Shown: positions 54,607 through 62,697 of the stretch, in pieces
Layout: each line of letters begins with the position of its first letter
Numbering within the stretch: position 1 is the stretch's first letter
Source: Peribacillus sp. FSL P2-0133
GTDB taxonomy: Bacteria > Bacillota > Bacilli > Bacillales > DSM-1321
Direction: 5' to 3'
DNA length: 64,000 nucleotides
NCBI RefSeq assembly: GCF_037975445.1
Contig: NZ_CP150254.1
Span: 2,106,001-2,170,000 of the forward strand
Notes under the pieces: model-generated
The model's database searches: none
What the model was told of the DNA's origin: nothing
The model's input: only the letters and a program-made list of their open reading frames with translations
Translations under genes and position numbers: made by a program

Positions 54607-55410
54607 ATGAGTACAGCAGTCGAAGCAAAGCAAACGCTTACAATTCAAAAAAACAAAGAAACTGGGGTAGCGGAGGTACATCTTCATATTAATAAGACTA
54701 ATGCCTATACGCTTGATTTTTACAAAGAATTAAATGCTGCAATTGATGATATTCGTTTTGATCCAGATATGAAAGTAGCTGTATTAATGAGTGATATGCC
54801 TAAATTTTTCTCGGTCGGAGCGGATATTAACTTCCTTAAAGCTGCTGATCCGGTTTTTAAAACACAATTCTGCTTATTCTGTAACGAAACTCTTGATAAA
54901 ATTGCCCGTTCACCGCAAATCTGGATTGCATGCCTCGAAGGTCACACAGTAGGTGGGGGACTGGAAATGGCGATGGGTTGTGATCTTCGCTTTATGGGTG
55001 ATAATGCAGGGAAAATCGGTTTACCGGAAGTTAACCTTGGGGTCCTTGCAGGTACTGGGGGGACACAAAGAATGGCTAGATTAGTTGGTCACTCCAAGGC
55101 AATCGACCTGAATATCACAGGGGAGTCTATCTCACCTCAGGAAGCTAAGGAAATACGATTAGTAGATCGGGTTTTCCCACAAGATGAAATACGTGAAAAA
55201 ACATTGGAATATGCCAAAAATGTCGCAAGTAAGGCTAGTTATGCAGTAACTAATATAAAACTATCGATAATGAACGGTAAAGAAATGCCTTTAAACGCCG
55301 CGATTCGTTATGAAGGGGAAATACAGAATCTTTTATTCCGCTCTGAAGATGCTAAAGAAGGTTTAGCTTCCTTCCTTGAAAAGCGTGAACCACAGTGGAA
55401 AGGTAAATGA
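54607..55410 (+). CDS. Enoyl-CoA hydratase/isomerase of the Paa cluster
   Basis: This 267-residue crotonase-fold protein carries both glutamates of a hydratase, E120 (GGGLEMAMGCDLRF) and E141 (LPEVNLGVLAGTGGTQRM), and the oxyanion segment SVGADINFL. In the phenylacetate pathway such enzymes act as the 2,3-dehydroadipyl-CoA hydratase (PaaF) or the ring-epoxide isomerase (PaaG). Two catalytic glutamates favour the hydratase role, but the assignment is open. The ribosome binding site is AGAGGAGTG. A terminator follows. Confidence 0.85.
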   Translation: MSTAVEAKQTLTIQKNKETGVAEVHLHINKTNAYTLDFYKELNAAIDDIRFDPDMKVAVLMSDMPKFFSVGADINFLKAADPVFKTQFCLFCNETLDKIARSPQIWIACLEGHTVGGGLEMAMGCDLRFMGDNAGKIGLPEVNLGVLAGTGGTQRMARLVGHSKAIDLNITGESISPQEAKEIRLVDRVFPQDEIREKTLEYAKNVASKASYAVTNIKLSIMNGKEMPLNAAIRYEGEIQNLLFRSEDAKEGLASFLEKREPQWKGK

Positions 55411-55432
55411 TTAATTTGTCCTTTTAAAAGTA

Positions 55433-55470
55433 AAAAAAGCAATATCGGTTCCTGCCGATATTGCTTTTTT
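55433..55470 (+). terminator. Terminator after the enoyl-CoA hydratase gene
   Basis: AAAGCAATATCGG pairs with CCGATATTGCTTT around TTCCTG, with A and T runs on either side. Confidence 0.9.
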
Positions 55471-55505
55471 ACTACGAATGCTATTGGGAGGATGGTGTAT
55501 ATATA

Positions 55506-55934
55506 ATGGAAGAAACTCATTTGAAAAGGCGCATGAATGAAACGAAATTTCAAATTCAATGGGGTGATACAGACCGGGCAGGAATTGTCTATTATCCGAA
55601 TTATTATAAATGGTTCGATTTAGCGGGTCATAATTTTTTTCGTTCTATAGATATGAGCCCTAAATATTTGGAAGAAGAGAAGAGAATCATCATTCCATTA
55701 CTCGAAGCGAAGTGCACTTTTGAAAAACCGCTGTACTATGACGATGAAGTGACAGTATACACTCATGTGAATGAGGTGAAAACAAAGACCATTCGTTTTC
55801 ATCATGAGGTTTATTGTGGGAAAAAAAGGACTGGGTATGGTTATGAAATACGCGCTTGGACTTCCATCGGGGAGGATGGGTTCAAGGCTGTACCAATTCC
55901 AGAAAATATAAAAAGAATATTAAAAGTCATATAG
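55506..55934 (+). CDS. Hotdog-fold acyl-CoA thioesterase (YbgC/4HBT-like)
   Basis: This 142-residue thioesterase has the YbgC/4-hydroxybenzoyl-CoA thioesterase motif WGDTDRAGIVYYPNYYKWF with the catalytic aspartate. In a phenylacetate cluster it would free CoA from aromatic or dead-end ring CoA esters, the part PaaI plays in other bacteria. The frame opens at 55461 inside the preceding terminator, so ATG at 55506 is preferred. A GGGAGGATGGTG site is somewhat distant. Confidence 0.87.
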   Translation: MEETHLKRRMNETKFQIQWGDTDRAGIVYYPNYYKWFDLAGHNFFRSIDMSPKYLEEEKRIIIPLLEAKCTFEKPLYYDDEVTVYTHVNEVKTKTIRFHHEVYCGKKRTGYGYEIRAWTSIGEDGFKAVPIPENIKRILKVI

Positions 55935-56031
55935 CGGGGATATGAAGGTGTTTATCTCCAACAAGTTTGAAAATTGAGCCAATTTAGATTACATTAAGAA
56001 GAAAAGGCTTTATGAGAACAGGAGAATCAAC

Positions 56032-56913
56032 ATGAAACCAAGGTCATTATTGTATACTCTTTTTGGTGATTTCGTCCAATTCTACGGTGGGGAAGTATGG
56101 ATTGGGACACTTATTAAAATGATGGGGCATTTTGGTGTTTCTGAATCCTCTGTACGTGGAGCTATTCTGCGTCTGGTTCAACAGGATTTAATTACTGGGC
56201 GAAAAATAGGCAATAAAAGCTATTATTCATTAACTCAAAAAGGGAAACGCAATATGGATGATGGTGTCAAACGTGTTTATACGATCCGGAATAATCATTG
56301 GGATGGTTTGTGGAGAGTTGTTACATACTCCATCCCTGAGGAGAAGCGAGTGCTGAGGAATCAAGTGCGTAAGGAATTGAGCTGGACAGGTTTCGGGCTT
56401 TTGTCCAATAGTATTTGGGTCAGTCCCAATCCATTGGAAAAACAAGTTCTGACCTTGATGGATACATATGATCTAAAGGACTACCTGATTATTTTCAGTT
56501 CCAGTCAAGTCATCACCCACTCAAATGAAGAGATTTTACGTACTTGTTGGAATTTAAATGAAATAAACAAAAACTATTTAACTTTCATACAGCAATATGA
56601 AACGAAGCTTCAGGACATGCAGCAGGCTGTATGGGAAGATAGCATTTCAAATGAAGAATGTTTTTATGAACGAACCCGGCTTGTTCACGAATATAGGAAG
56701 TTCCTTTTCCTGGACCCTAGTTTCCCGCTAGATTTATTACCTGAAGACTGGCATGGAATCAAGGCTAGGGAGCTATTTTGGAATATTCATCAGCTTACTT
56801 CGGTCAAAGCAGTGAAATATTTTGAATCAATCATGGAATATCCTCCTGATAAAGCAGAATTTGTAAATCGCGAGAAAGCAATTAACCCTTTTTCAGAAAT
56901 CTATCATGATTAA
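56032..56913 (+). CDS. paaX: PaaX family transcriptional repressor
   Basis: This 293-residue regulator matches PaaX, which represses phenylacetate genes and is released by phenylacetyl-CoA. It has the N-terminal PaaX winged helix (PRSLLYTLFGDFVQFYGGEVWIG, SESSVRGAILRLVQQDLI) and the C-terminal domain (LDLLPEDWHGIKARELFWNIH). The ATG has ACAGGAGAATC before it. It lies between the thioesterase and the small unknown protein, on the same strand as the rest of the cluster. Confidence 0.92.
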   Translation: MKPRSLLYTLFGDFVQFYGGEVWIGTLIKMMGHFGVSESSVRGAILRLVQQDLITGRKIGNKSYYSLTQKGKRNMDDGVKRVYTIRNNHWDGLWRVVTYSIPEEKRVLRNQVRKELSWTGFGLLSNSIWVSPNPLEKQVLTLMDTYDLKDYLIIFSSSQVITHSNEEILRTCWNLNEINKNYLTFIQQYETKLQDMQQAVWEDSISNEECFYERTRLVHEYRKFLFLDPSFPLDLLPEDWHGIKARELFWNIHQLTSVKAVKYFESIMEYPPDKAEFVNREKAINPFSEIYHD

Positions 56914-56926
56914 GAGAAGAGGTTTT

Positions 56927-57139
56927 ATGCAGCAAAAAATCCATGTTACAGAAAAATGGTTGGAAGAGCTGGATGGCCTTGATTATGAGAAATGTGCGGT
57001 TAATAAGGGGAATGCTGCTGATTTACGCACAGGCATTGCTATTGGATCAAAAGCGTATGAGTTAATAGTCGTAACAGGGGATAGAAAAGGAAGCGTTGCT
57101 TGCCTTTCAACACAATTGGAAACCAGTTTTAGGGAGTGA
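56927..57139 (+). CDS. Small conserved-looking protein in the Paa cluster
   Basis: This 70-residue protein (MQQKIHVTEKWLEELDGLD, ADLRTGIAIGSKAYELIVVTGDRKGSVACLSTQ) is not recognised. It has no membrane segment. ATG at 56927 is preferred because GAGAAGAGG lies before it; an earlier ATG at 56906 overlaps paaX. Its end overlaps the start of the MBL gene. Coupling with both neighbours suggests a role in the same pathway. I assign no function. Confidence 0.7.
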   Translation: MQQKIHVTEKWLEELDGLDYEKCAVNKGNAADLRTGIAIGSKAYELIVVTGDRKGSVACLSTQLETSFRE

Positions 57140-58125
57140 TGATCATTACTGAGCCATCAGGGAACTATCAACAATTAACGGATTATTTAATTCGCATAGG
57201 TATACCTGTTCCATTCCCCATGAAACATGTTTATTGTTATTTATTTCGAATGGAAGAAGAAATCGTACTGGTGGATGTTGGGTTTCCAACAGAAATCGCC
57301 AAGAAGTATTGGGAAGAAGTCCTTGAAGAGTTGTGCATTAAACCAACAGATATATCAAAGATTATCCTGACCCATTTTCATCCTGATCATACTGGTTTAA
57401 TCAGCTGGATGCAGCAAAAAACCGGTGCTCGCGTTTATATGAGTGATGCGGAAGCCCAGATGATTAAAACTGTCTTTGGCGGGAATACGAAACAGGCTGA
57501 AGCAATATACGAATTATTTGGTAAACATTCCGTACCCGAGCCTTTGTTGACTAAAGTGAGAGAAAACGTATTGTTTTTCTCGAATAAAGTGAATCCACTT
57601 CCTGAGATTGAGGGTTTTCAAGAAACCTATATAGATAGTCCTGGAGGAAGATGGAGCGTCAAAACATATGGTGGTCATGCGGAGGGACATCTATGTTTTT
57701 ATCAAGAGACCCAGAAAATCATGTTAATAGGCGATGTAGTCTTGAATAAGATCACTCCGAATATTAGTCTTTGGCCAAATTCCGATCAAAACCCTCTAAA
57801 AAGTTACTTTTCAACTTTGTATCAACTTGTTGAACAGGATGTGAGCATTGCATATCCTGCCCATGGAACACCAATAGTGAACCTTGCCCAGAGGGCTAAG
57901 GAAATCATTGGACATCATCATGAACGTTTAACGACCATTTTAACCATTCTGGAATCAAATAAAGTGGCGTATAAAATTACGGAAAAACTTTTTCAACAAA
58001 AGAAGCTCACTGATCATCAATGGCGATTCGCCATTGCGGAAACGTTAGCACATCTGGAATATTTAGTTGAAGAGAAAAGAATACAAAAAATTTCAAATGG
58101 CGGAATGTTTCGCTACGAATTATAA
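57136..58125 (+). CDS. Metallo-beta-lactamase-fold hydrolase
   Basis: This 329-residue protein has the MBL metal motif THFHPDHTG and the later H/D sites GGHAEGHLCFY and GDVVLNK, AYPAHGTPI. A helical C-terminal domain follows (about 255-329). Its position in the cluster suggests a thioester or lactone hydrolase acting on pathway intermediates, which is inference. The start is GTG 57136 or ATG 57139; AGGGAG lies immediately before. Confidence 0.85.
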   Translation: MMIITEPSGNYQQLTDYLIRIGIPVPFPMKHVYCYLFRMEEEIVLVDVGFPTEIAKKYWEEVLEELCIKPTDISKIILTHFHPDHTGLISWMQQKTGARVYMSDAEAQMIKTVFGGNTKQAEAIYELFGKHSVPEPLLTKVRENVLFFSNKVNPLPEIEGFQETYIDSPGGRWSVKTYGGHAEGHLCFYQETQKIMLIGDVVLNKITPNISLWPNSDQNPLKSYFSTLYQLVEQDVSIAYPAHGTPIVNLAQRAKEIIGHHHERLTTILTILESNKVAYKITEKLFQQKKLTDHQWRFAIAETLAHLEYLVEEKRIQKISNGGMFRYEL

Positions 58126-58172
58126 CAAATAAAGCGAGCTGCACTTTTGTGCATCTCGCTTTATTTGTTTTC
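58125..58172 (+). terminator. Terminator before paaA
   Basis: CAAATAAAGCGAG (58126-58138) pairs with CTCGCTTTATTTG (58155-58167), with TGCAC/GTGCA inside, followed by TTT. Confidence 0.85.
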
Positions 58173-58191
58173 TGAAAAATCTGATAAAGTG

Positions 58192-58225
58192 TTGACTAAC
58201 CAGATAAAGTAAATTATTATATTAC
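58192..58225 (+). promoter_or_regulatory. paaA operon promoter with GTAATATAA element
   Basis: TTGACT (58192-58197), a 17-base spacer and TATTAT (58215-58220) form a good promoter. TTATATTAC (58217-58225), the reverse complement of the element doubled before the hydratase gene, overlaps the -10. Confidence 0.6.
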
Positions 58226-58274
58226 TTATATAAGACGATAGTTTAAAAAACATAATATGATAGGAGAGAGACAG

Positions 58275-59213
58275 ATGACAGGGTTTACAAATGATTTGAT
58301 GGGCAAGATCCAAGCCGGGTTTGTGGTCGAGAGACTGGAAGATATGGATGAAAACTATAAAAAGGCATTGAAACAAACTTTGATGATAGTTGCGGATACA
58401 GAATTGTTAAGTGTTCCGCCACTTCTGACTGTCTATAATGATGCCCCTAATTTAAATTACAAAATCACAGCACTTGCAGTGATGCAGGATGAAATCGGCC
58501 ATGCGCATATTGCGTATAGATTATTAAAGGATTTAGGAGAAAACGTTCAATTCATGTTATATGAGCGATCGCCAAATAGATGGAAGAATCCATATGCTTT
58601 TGATTTTAAATTAGATAACTGGGTTGAACTGGGAGTATTCAACGGATTATTTGATCGAGCAGGTTACACCTTATTGGGAGATGCGCACCAACATACATCA
58701 TATGGACCTTGGAAACGGGCATTGGTCAAAGTTGATAAGGAGGAACTATTCCATTTAAGAAACGGAGAAATCATAATGAAGGCAGCCATGAAAGATCCTG
58801 AAACGGCTAAGCAGGTTCAAGAAGCGATTGATTGGATGTTCATCATGTCCCTTGAATTCTTCGGTGTAGCAGATAACTTGAAAAGCAGGTCAGCCCAGCT
58901 GGATTATAAATTGAAAGGAAAGACTAATGATGAATTAAGGCAGAAATGGATGTCTACTGCCGTTCCTTTCTGTGAATCCCTCGGACTTAATCTACCTGCT
59001 CATTATAATGAAGGGACTGGTAGGTATGAATTGAATGTTCCTTTTCCATGTAAATTCGATGTGGAAAACAAGCGGTGGAAATATGATGAACCCGATACGT
59101 GGGATAATGTCATCAACCGCTTTAAGCAGCGTGGCCCACAAAATCAGGAGTTCGTCAACCGGATTCAAAAAGGATATCAACTACTTGATGCATATCGAAA
59201 TGAGGCGATTTAG
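58275..59213 (+). CDS. paaA: Phenylacetyl-CoA epoxidase subunit PaaA
   Basis: This 312-residue di-iron subunit carries the oxygen-activating centre of the 1,2-phenylacetyl-CoA epoxidase. The iron-ligand helices are visible in MIVADTELLS, MQDEIGHAHIAYRLL and the later HLRNGEIIMKAA. The frame opens at 58257, but ATG at 58275 has ATAGGAGAGAG before it and gives MTGFTNDLM. Its stop is directly followed by the PaaD-type gene. Confidence 0.93.
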   Translation: MTGFTNDLMGKIQAGFVVERLEDMDENYKKALKQTLMIVADTELLSVPPLLTVYNDAPNLNYKITALAVMQDEIGHAHIAYRLLKDLGENVQFMLYERSPNRWKNPYAFDFKLDNWVELGVFNGLFDRAGYTLLGDAHQHTSYGPWKRALVKVDKEELFHLRNGEIIMKAAMKDPETAKQVQEAIDWMFIMSLEFFGVADNLKSRSAQLDYKLKGKTNDELRQKWMSTAVPFCESLGLNLPAHYNEGTGRYELNVPFPCKFDVENKRWKYDEPDTWDNVINRFKQRGPQNQEFVNRIQKGYQLLDAYRNEAI

Positions 59214-59540
59214 ATGGGTGGGGTGTTATATAAGGATCCGGTATTAATCCATGCATTACAAGAAGTTTCTGATCCTGAATTTCCTATAAGCATCGTGGAT
59301 ATGGGCTTGATTTATGGCGTAGAAAAGCAAGGGAATACAGCGTATGTAACGATGACATATACTTCAACGGGATGCGGGTGCATGCAGTGGATCGAGAGTG
59401 ATATTAAAAAAAGGCTTCTTCAAGAAGAAAGTATTCATGCAGTGGAAATAGAGGTGGTTTGGAGTCCAGCTTGGACGGTCGACCAAATGAGTGAAGCAGG
59501 CAGGAAGATATTAAAGTCCTGGGGGGTCAGTTCAAAATGA
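59214..59540 (+). CDS. paaD: PaaD N-terminal part: DUF59/MIP18-type Fe-S assembly protein
   Basis: This 108-residue protein is a DUF59 domain (LIHALQEVSDPEFPISIVDMGLIY, TYTSTGCGCMQWIESDIKKRL, VWSPAWTVDQMS). It matches the first two-thirds of PaaD, which matures the iron centres of the epoxidase system. The C-terminal zinc-ribbon of PaaD is absent here and is encoded on its own at 60409. The start ATG immediately follows the paaA stop, and the end overlaps paaB by 4 bases. Confidence 0.9.
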   Translation: MGGVLYKDPVLIHALQEVSDPEFPISIVDMGLIYGVEKQGNTAYVTMTYTSTGCGCMQWIESDIKKRLLQEESIHAVEIEVVWSPAWTVDQMSEAGRKILKSWGVSSK

Positions 59541-59767
59541 GTGATAATAAGGTCCAAAACTTGGAATATGATGTGTTTTCAAGAATCAATCGTGGTGATG
59601 ACTTAATGCATATTGGAACAGTTGAAGCCGATAATGATGAGTTGGCACGTGTTTATGCCCGTTATATTTATGATGAAGAAAAATGGGTGGAAATGTTTAT
59701 AGTCAAGCGGGAAAATATGATTTGCATTAGAGAAGCAGAACCATTTTTTAAGAAAAGGGTGATTTAA
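59537..59767 (+). CDS. paaB: Phenylacetyl-CoA epoxidase subunit PaaB
   Basis: This 76-residue protein matches the small PaaB subunit (YDVFSRINRGDDLMHIGTVEADNDELARVYARYIYDEEKWVEMF in pieces; FSRINRGDDLMHIG is the most telling). PaaB is needed for activity or assembly of the PaaAC complex. It is somewhat shorter than the proteobacterial protein. The ATG overlaps the PaaD-N stop. Confidence 0.92.
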   Translation: MSDNKVQNLEYDVFSRINRGDDLMHIGTVEADNDELARVYARYIYDEEKWVEMFIVKRENMICIREAEPFFKKRVI

Positions 59768-59768
59768 T

Positions 59769-60419
59769 ATGGTGAATTCAACAAATGGCAACACTGAATT
59801 GATTACCTTGATAGAAACGATTGCTGATAATAAATTCATTTTAGGAGATCGTCTTGTTGAGGTCGGTGTCAGTGGTCCAGACTTAGAAGGGACCCTTGCC
59901 GCAATTGCAATGGCCCAATCGGAGCTAGGTCATGCCCGCCTTCTCTATAATTGGGGAACGAATTTGAAGAGCGGAAAAGGCAGCAAAAAGGAAGTAAAGG
60001 AACAAACGGGTAAAGCGTTTGACAGCATTGTTCAAATCGGGGAGTGGATACAGCTGATTGCAGGGCTCTATTCTATGAATACGGCATTCAATACATTGAT
60101 TACCGCTTTGACCAGCCACCAAAAAGGCAGTGAAATCGAACTGCAATTCAATAAATTGGCAAGAGAACAGTTAGAGCATATTTTGTACTCGAAAAACTGG
60201 GCACTCAAGTTACTGAATGATGGAGGCTCAATTCCTGCCCGTTTCGGGAGAGCATTTAAACTTTGTGAACAAGAAGTAATTACTTGGTTGAAACAAGTGG
60301 AAAACAATCGTGTGCTTATTGAAAACGAGATCCTTCCTGTAAATAGTAATTTAGTAAACTCCTATAAGGAAGCTTTGATCCCGCGTTTAAGGGACGAGGA
60401 GATAATAAATGCCCGTTAA
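59769..60419 (+). CDS. paaC: Phenylacetyl-CoA epoxidase subunit PaaC
   Basis: This 216-residue protein is the structural partner of PaaA (GDRLVEVGVSGPDLEGTLAAIAMAQSELGHARLLYNW). It has the ferritin-like fold but is not the main catalytic site. It is shorter than Escherichia coli PaaC by about 30 residues. The gene starts one base after the paaB stop with AAGGGTGA and overlaps the next gene by 11 bases. Confidence 0.93.
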   Translation: MVNSTNGNTELITLIETIADNKFILGDRLVEVGVSGPDLEGTLAAIAMAQSELGHARLLYNWGTNLKSGKGSKKEVKEQTGKAFDSIVQIGEWIQLIAGLYSMNTAFNTLITALTSHQKGSEIELQFNKLAREQLEHILYSKNWALKLLNDGGSIPARFGRAFKLCEQEVITWLKQVENNRVLIENEILPVNSNLVNSYKEALIPRLRDEEIINAR

Positions 60420-60603
60420 AAAGGAAAATCCGGCATGTCCATTTTGTAATGGCAAAAATGTTGAATTATATTCATCCTTCGGTACTGCACAGCTCGTTAG
60501 GCAATACTATTGCCTAAACTGTAAAACGGTTTTTGAAAGTATACGATGGAAAGGTTCTTTCTCTAATGATCGACCTCATGAGCCAACTGATCTGAATGGG
60601 TAG
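60409..60603 (+). CDS. PaaD C-terminal zinc-ribbon part as a separate gene
   Basis: This 64-residue protein has two zinc-binding pairs, CPFC and CLNC, in a frame of ENPACPFCNGKNVEL, SSFGTAQLVRQYYCLNC and KTVFESIRW. The spacing and the SxFG...C..C..PF-like order match the end of fused PaaD proteins. With the DUF59 gene at 59214 it would together replace one PaaD. It overlaps paaC by 11 bases, so it is translated with it. Confidence 0.82.
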   Translation: MPVKKENPACPFCNGKNVELYSSFGTAQLVRQYYCLNCKTVFESIRWKGSFSNDRPHEPTDLNG

Positions 60604-60957
60604 TCACTACTTGTTAAAAGCCTTTCCAGTGCAAAATGCACTTGTAAATGTGTAAAATATTGGGGGGGATATCAGACTATAAGTTTCATAGCCTGATGGA
60701 ATTACTTTACCCTTGATTGGAGGTTTGGCTGATTTGAAAGCGGTTTCTTAATGGAAAGGAGCATTGTCAGGAAGGGGATTTGCTCAAATTAGTTCGTATA
60801 GCGTTTCCGAATGAATGGCCTTTTTCCACAAAGGAGATTTTGAAAATGGAAGGTTAGGGATTTATCCGGCTTGTATGGCAGCCGTCTTCTTTACGGAATA
60901 AAGGAGACGGTGGGGTGACGCTTCTAAAACCAGTAGCTTTTTGAGGAGGGTAAATGT
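60604..60957. other. Gap between the epoxidase genes and the CoA ligase
   Basis: No gene is supported in these 354 bases. No terminator is evident, so the ligase may be co-transcribed. The GAGGAGGG ribosome binding site of the ligase lies at its end. Confidence 0.5.
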
Positions 60958-62550
60958 GTGATAAAAACCGAATGTAAAATTAGAGGATTGGGTGCGATGT
61001 ACAATGCTTCCTATAATTTCTTCCAGAAAAACATTGAGGCAGGAATAGGGGATAAAACCGCTATTTATTATGAAAATCAATCTTATACCTATCAAGAAAT
61101 CGATACCCTTGGTAATCAATTTGGTGCGGCATTAAAAGAACTGGGCATAGAGATGGAACAGCGCGTCCTGCTTTTATTACATGATTCTCCAGAATTCATC
61201 ATTAGTTTCTTCGGTGCAATAAAGGTTGGGGCAATCCCGATTCCATCCAATACGCTTTTGCCCATAAAGGATTATGAGTATCTTTTGAATAATAGCCGTT
61301 CCAAAGTGTTGGTTACTACTTGTGAACAGTGGGAGAAGTTAAAGCTTGTTAAAAATAGATTACTTTTCTTGAGGCATGTCATCTTGGTTGATGGGGTTGA
61401 TCTGAACCTGAAGGAAGATAACGAACATTCTTTTCTGACTCTTACTCGCAGACAAAATAAAGAACTGCCTCCATGTTTTAGCAACATAAATGACCAAGCG
61501 TTCTGGCTCTATACATCAGGAAGTACAGGTGAGCCAAAAGGGGTTATACACCTTCAAACCGATATGGAAGAAGCCTTTAAAAATTACGCCAGGAACATTT
61601 TGCAAATCACCGAAAATGACATTACTTTTTCGGCTTCGAAGCTTTTCTTTGCTTATGGTTTGGGAAACGCGATGTATTTTCCTTTTGGAGCCGGGGCCAC
61701 GACTGTTTTAATGCCGGACCGACCGACTGCAGAAAAGGTGTTTGAGACGATAGAGAAGTATCGTCCAACCATTTTTTTTGGTGTCCCGACTCTGTATGGA
61801 TCGATGCTCAATTACCTTGAGAAAACGAAGGAAACCTATGATCTTTCTTCAGTTAGACTTTGCGTATCAGCAGGAGAGGCACTGCCGGCTTCTTATATCG
61901 AACAATGGAAGAGAGTTTTTGGATTGGATATTATAGACGGAATTGGTTCGACCGAATCACTTCATATATACCTTTCCAATCAAGTAGATGATATTCGGCA
62001 AGGAAGCACAGGAAAAATCGTTCCCGGTTACGAAGCTAAAATAGTCGATGAACAAGGTCATGAAACTCAGGTGAATGAAGTGGGAGACCTTTTAATTAAA
62101 GGAGAAAGCATCGCAGCCTCTTATTGGAATCTTAATGAAGAGAACAAAAAGAAGTTTATTGGTAATTGGCTGGTGACAGGAGATAAATACTTCAAGGATG
62201 AAGATGGTTTCTATTGGTACGCAGGCCGCAATGATGACATGATGAAGGTAAATGGAATTTGGGTATCGCCAATAGAAATAGAAAACGCACTCTTATCACA
62301 TCCCGATATACTGGAAACTGCAGTTGTTGCTGTAAATGATGAAAATGGTTTAATAAAGCCAAAAGCCTTTATAGTATTAAAAGCAAATGCGGAATCAGGT
62401 GAAGGAGTAAAAGCGGAATTAAAAGGATTTGTCAAAAAAGTGTTAGCACCGTATAAATATCCTCGCGACATTGAATTCGTGAACGAGTTACCAAAGACTT
62501 CGACAGGAAAGATACAAAGATTTAAATTAAGAGAGTCAGAGATTAAATGA
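60958..62550 (+). CDS. Benzoate-CoA ligase-family aryl-CoA ligase
   Basis: This 530-residue ANL enzyme activates an aromatic acid to its CoA ester with ATP. The phosphate loop is LYTSGSTGEPKGVIH (about 180-194), then the GIGSTE core, the YAGRNDDMMKVNG hinge and the catalytic lysine in LPKTSTGKIQR. It is closer to benzoate-CoA ligases (LFFAYGLGNAMYFPFGAGATTVL) than to PaaK. In this cluster it may activate phenylacetate or a related acid. The GTG start has TTGAGGAGGGTAA before it. Confidence 0.88.
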   Translation: MIKTECKIRGLGAMYNASYNFFQKNIEAGIGDKTAIYYENQSYTYQEIDTLGNQFGAALKELGIEMEQRVLLLLHDSPEFIISFFGAIKVGAIPIPSNTLLPIKDYEYLLNNSRSKVLVTTCEQWEKLKLVKNRLLFLRHVILVDGVDLNLKEDNEHSFLTLTRRQNKELPPCFSNINDQAFWLYTSGSTGEPKGVIHLQTDMEEAFKNYARNILQITENDITFSASKLFFAYGLGNAMYFPFGAGATTVLMPDRPTAEKVFETIEKYRPTIFFGVPTLYGSMLNYLEKTKETYDLSSVRLCVSAGEALPASYIEQWKRVFGLDIIDGIGSTESLHIYLSNQVDDIRQGSTGKIVPGYEAKIVDEQGHETQVNEVGDLLIKGESIAASYWNLNEENKKKFIGNWLVTGDKYFKDEDGFYWYAGRNDDMMKVNGIWVSPIEIENALLSHPDILETAVVAVNDENGLIKPKAFIVLKANAESGEGVKAELKGFVKKVLAPYKYPRDIEFVNELPKTSTGKIQRFKLRESEIK

Positions 62551-62697
62551 TAATAAACAAATGGAGAAATCATTCTCAAATCATGCTTCAAAACTAAATT
62601 CTTGAAGATTGTGGATTTCATAAAGGGATGCATTCTGCGAGCAGTATTGTTCATATTGAACCTTGAGGACATACAAAAAGGGATGGGGGCGAGAAAA

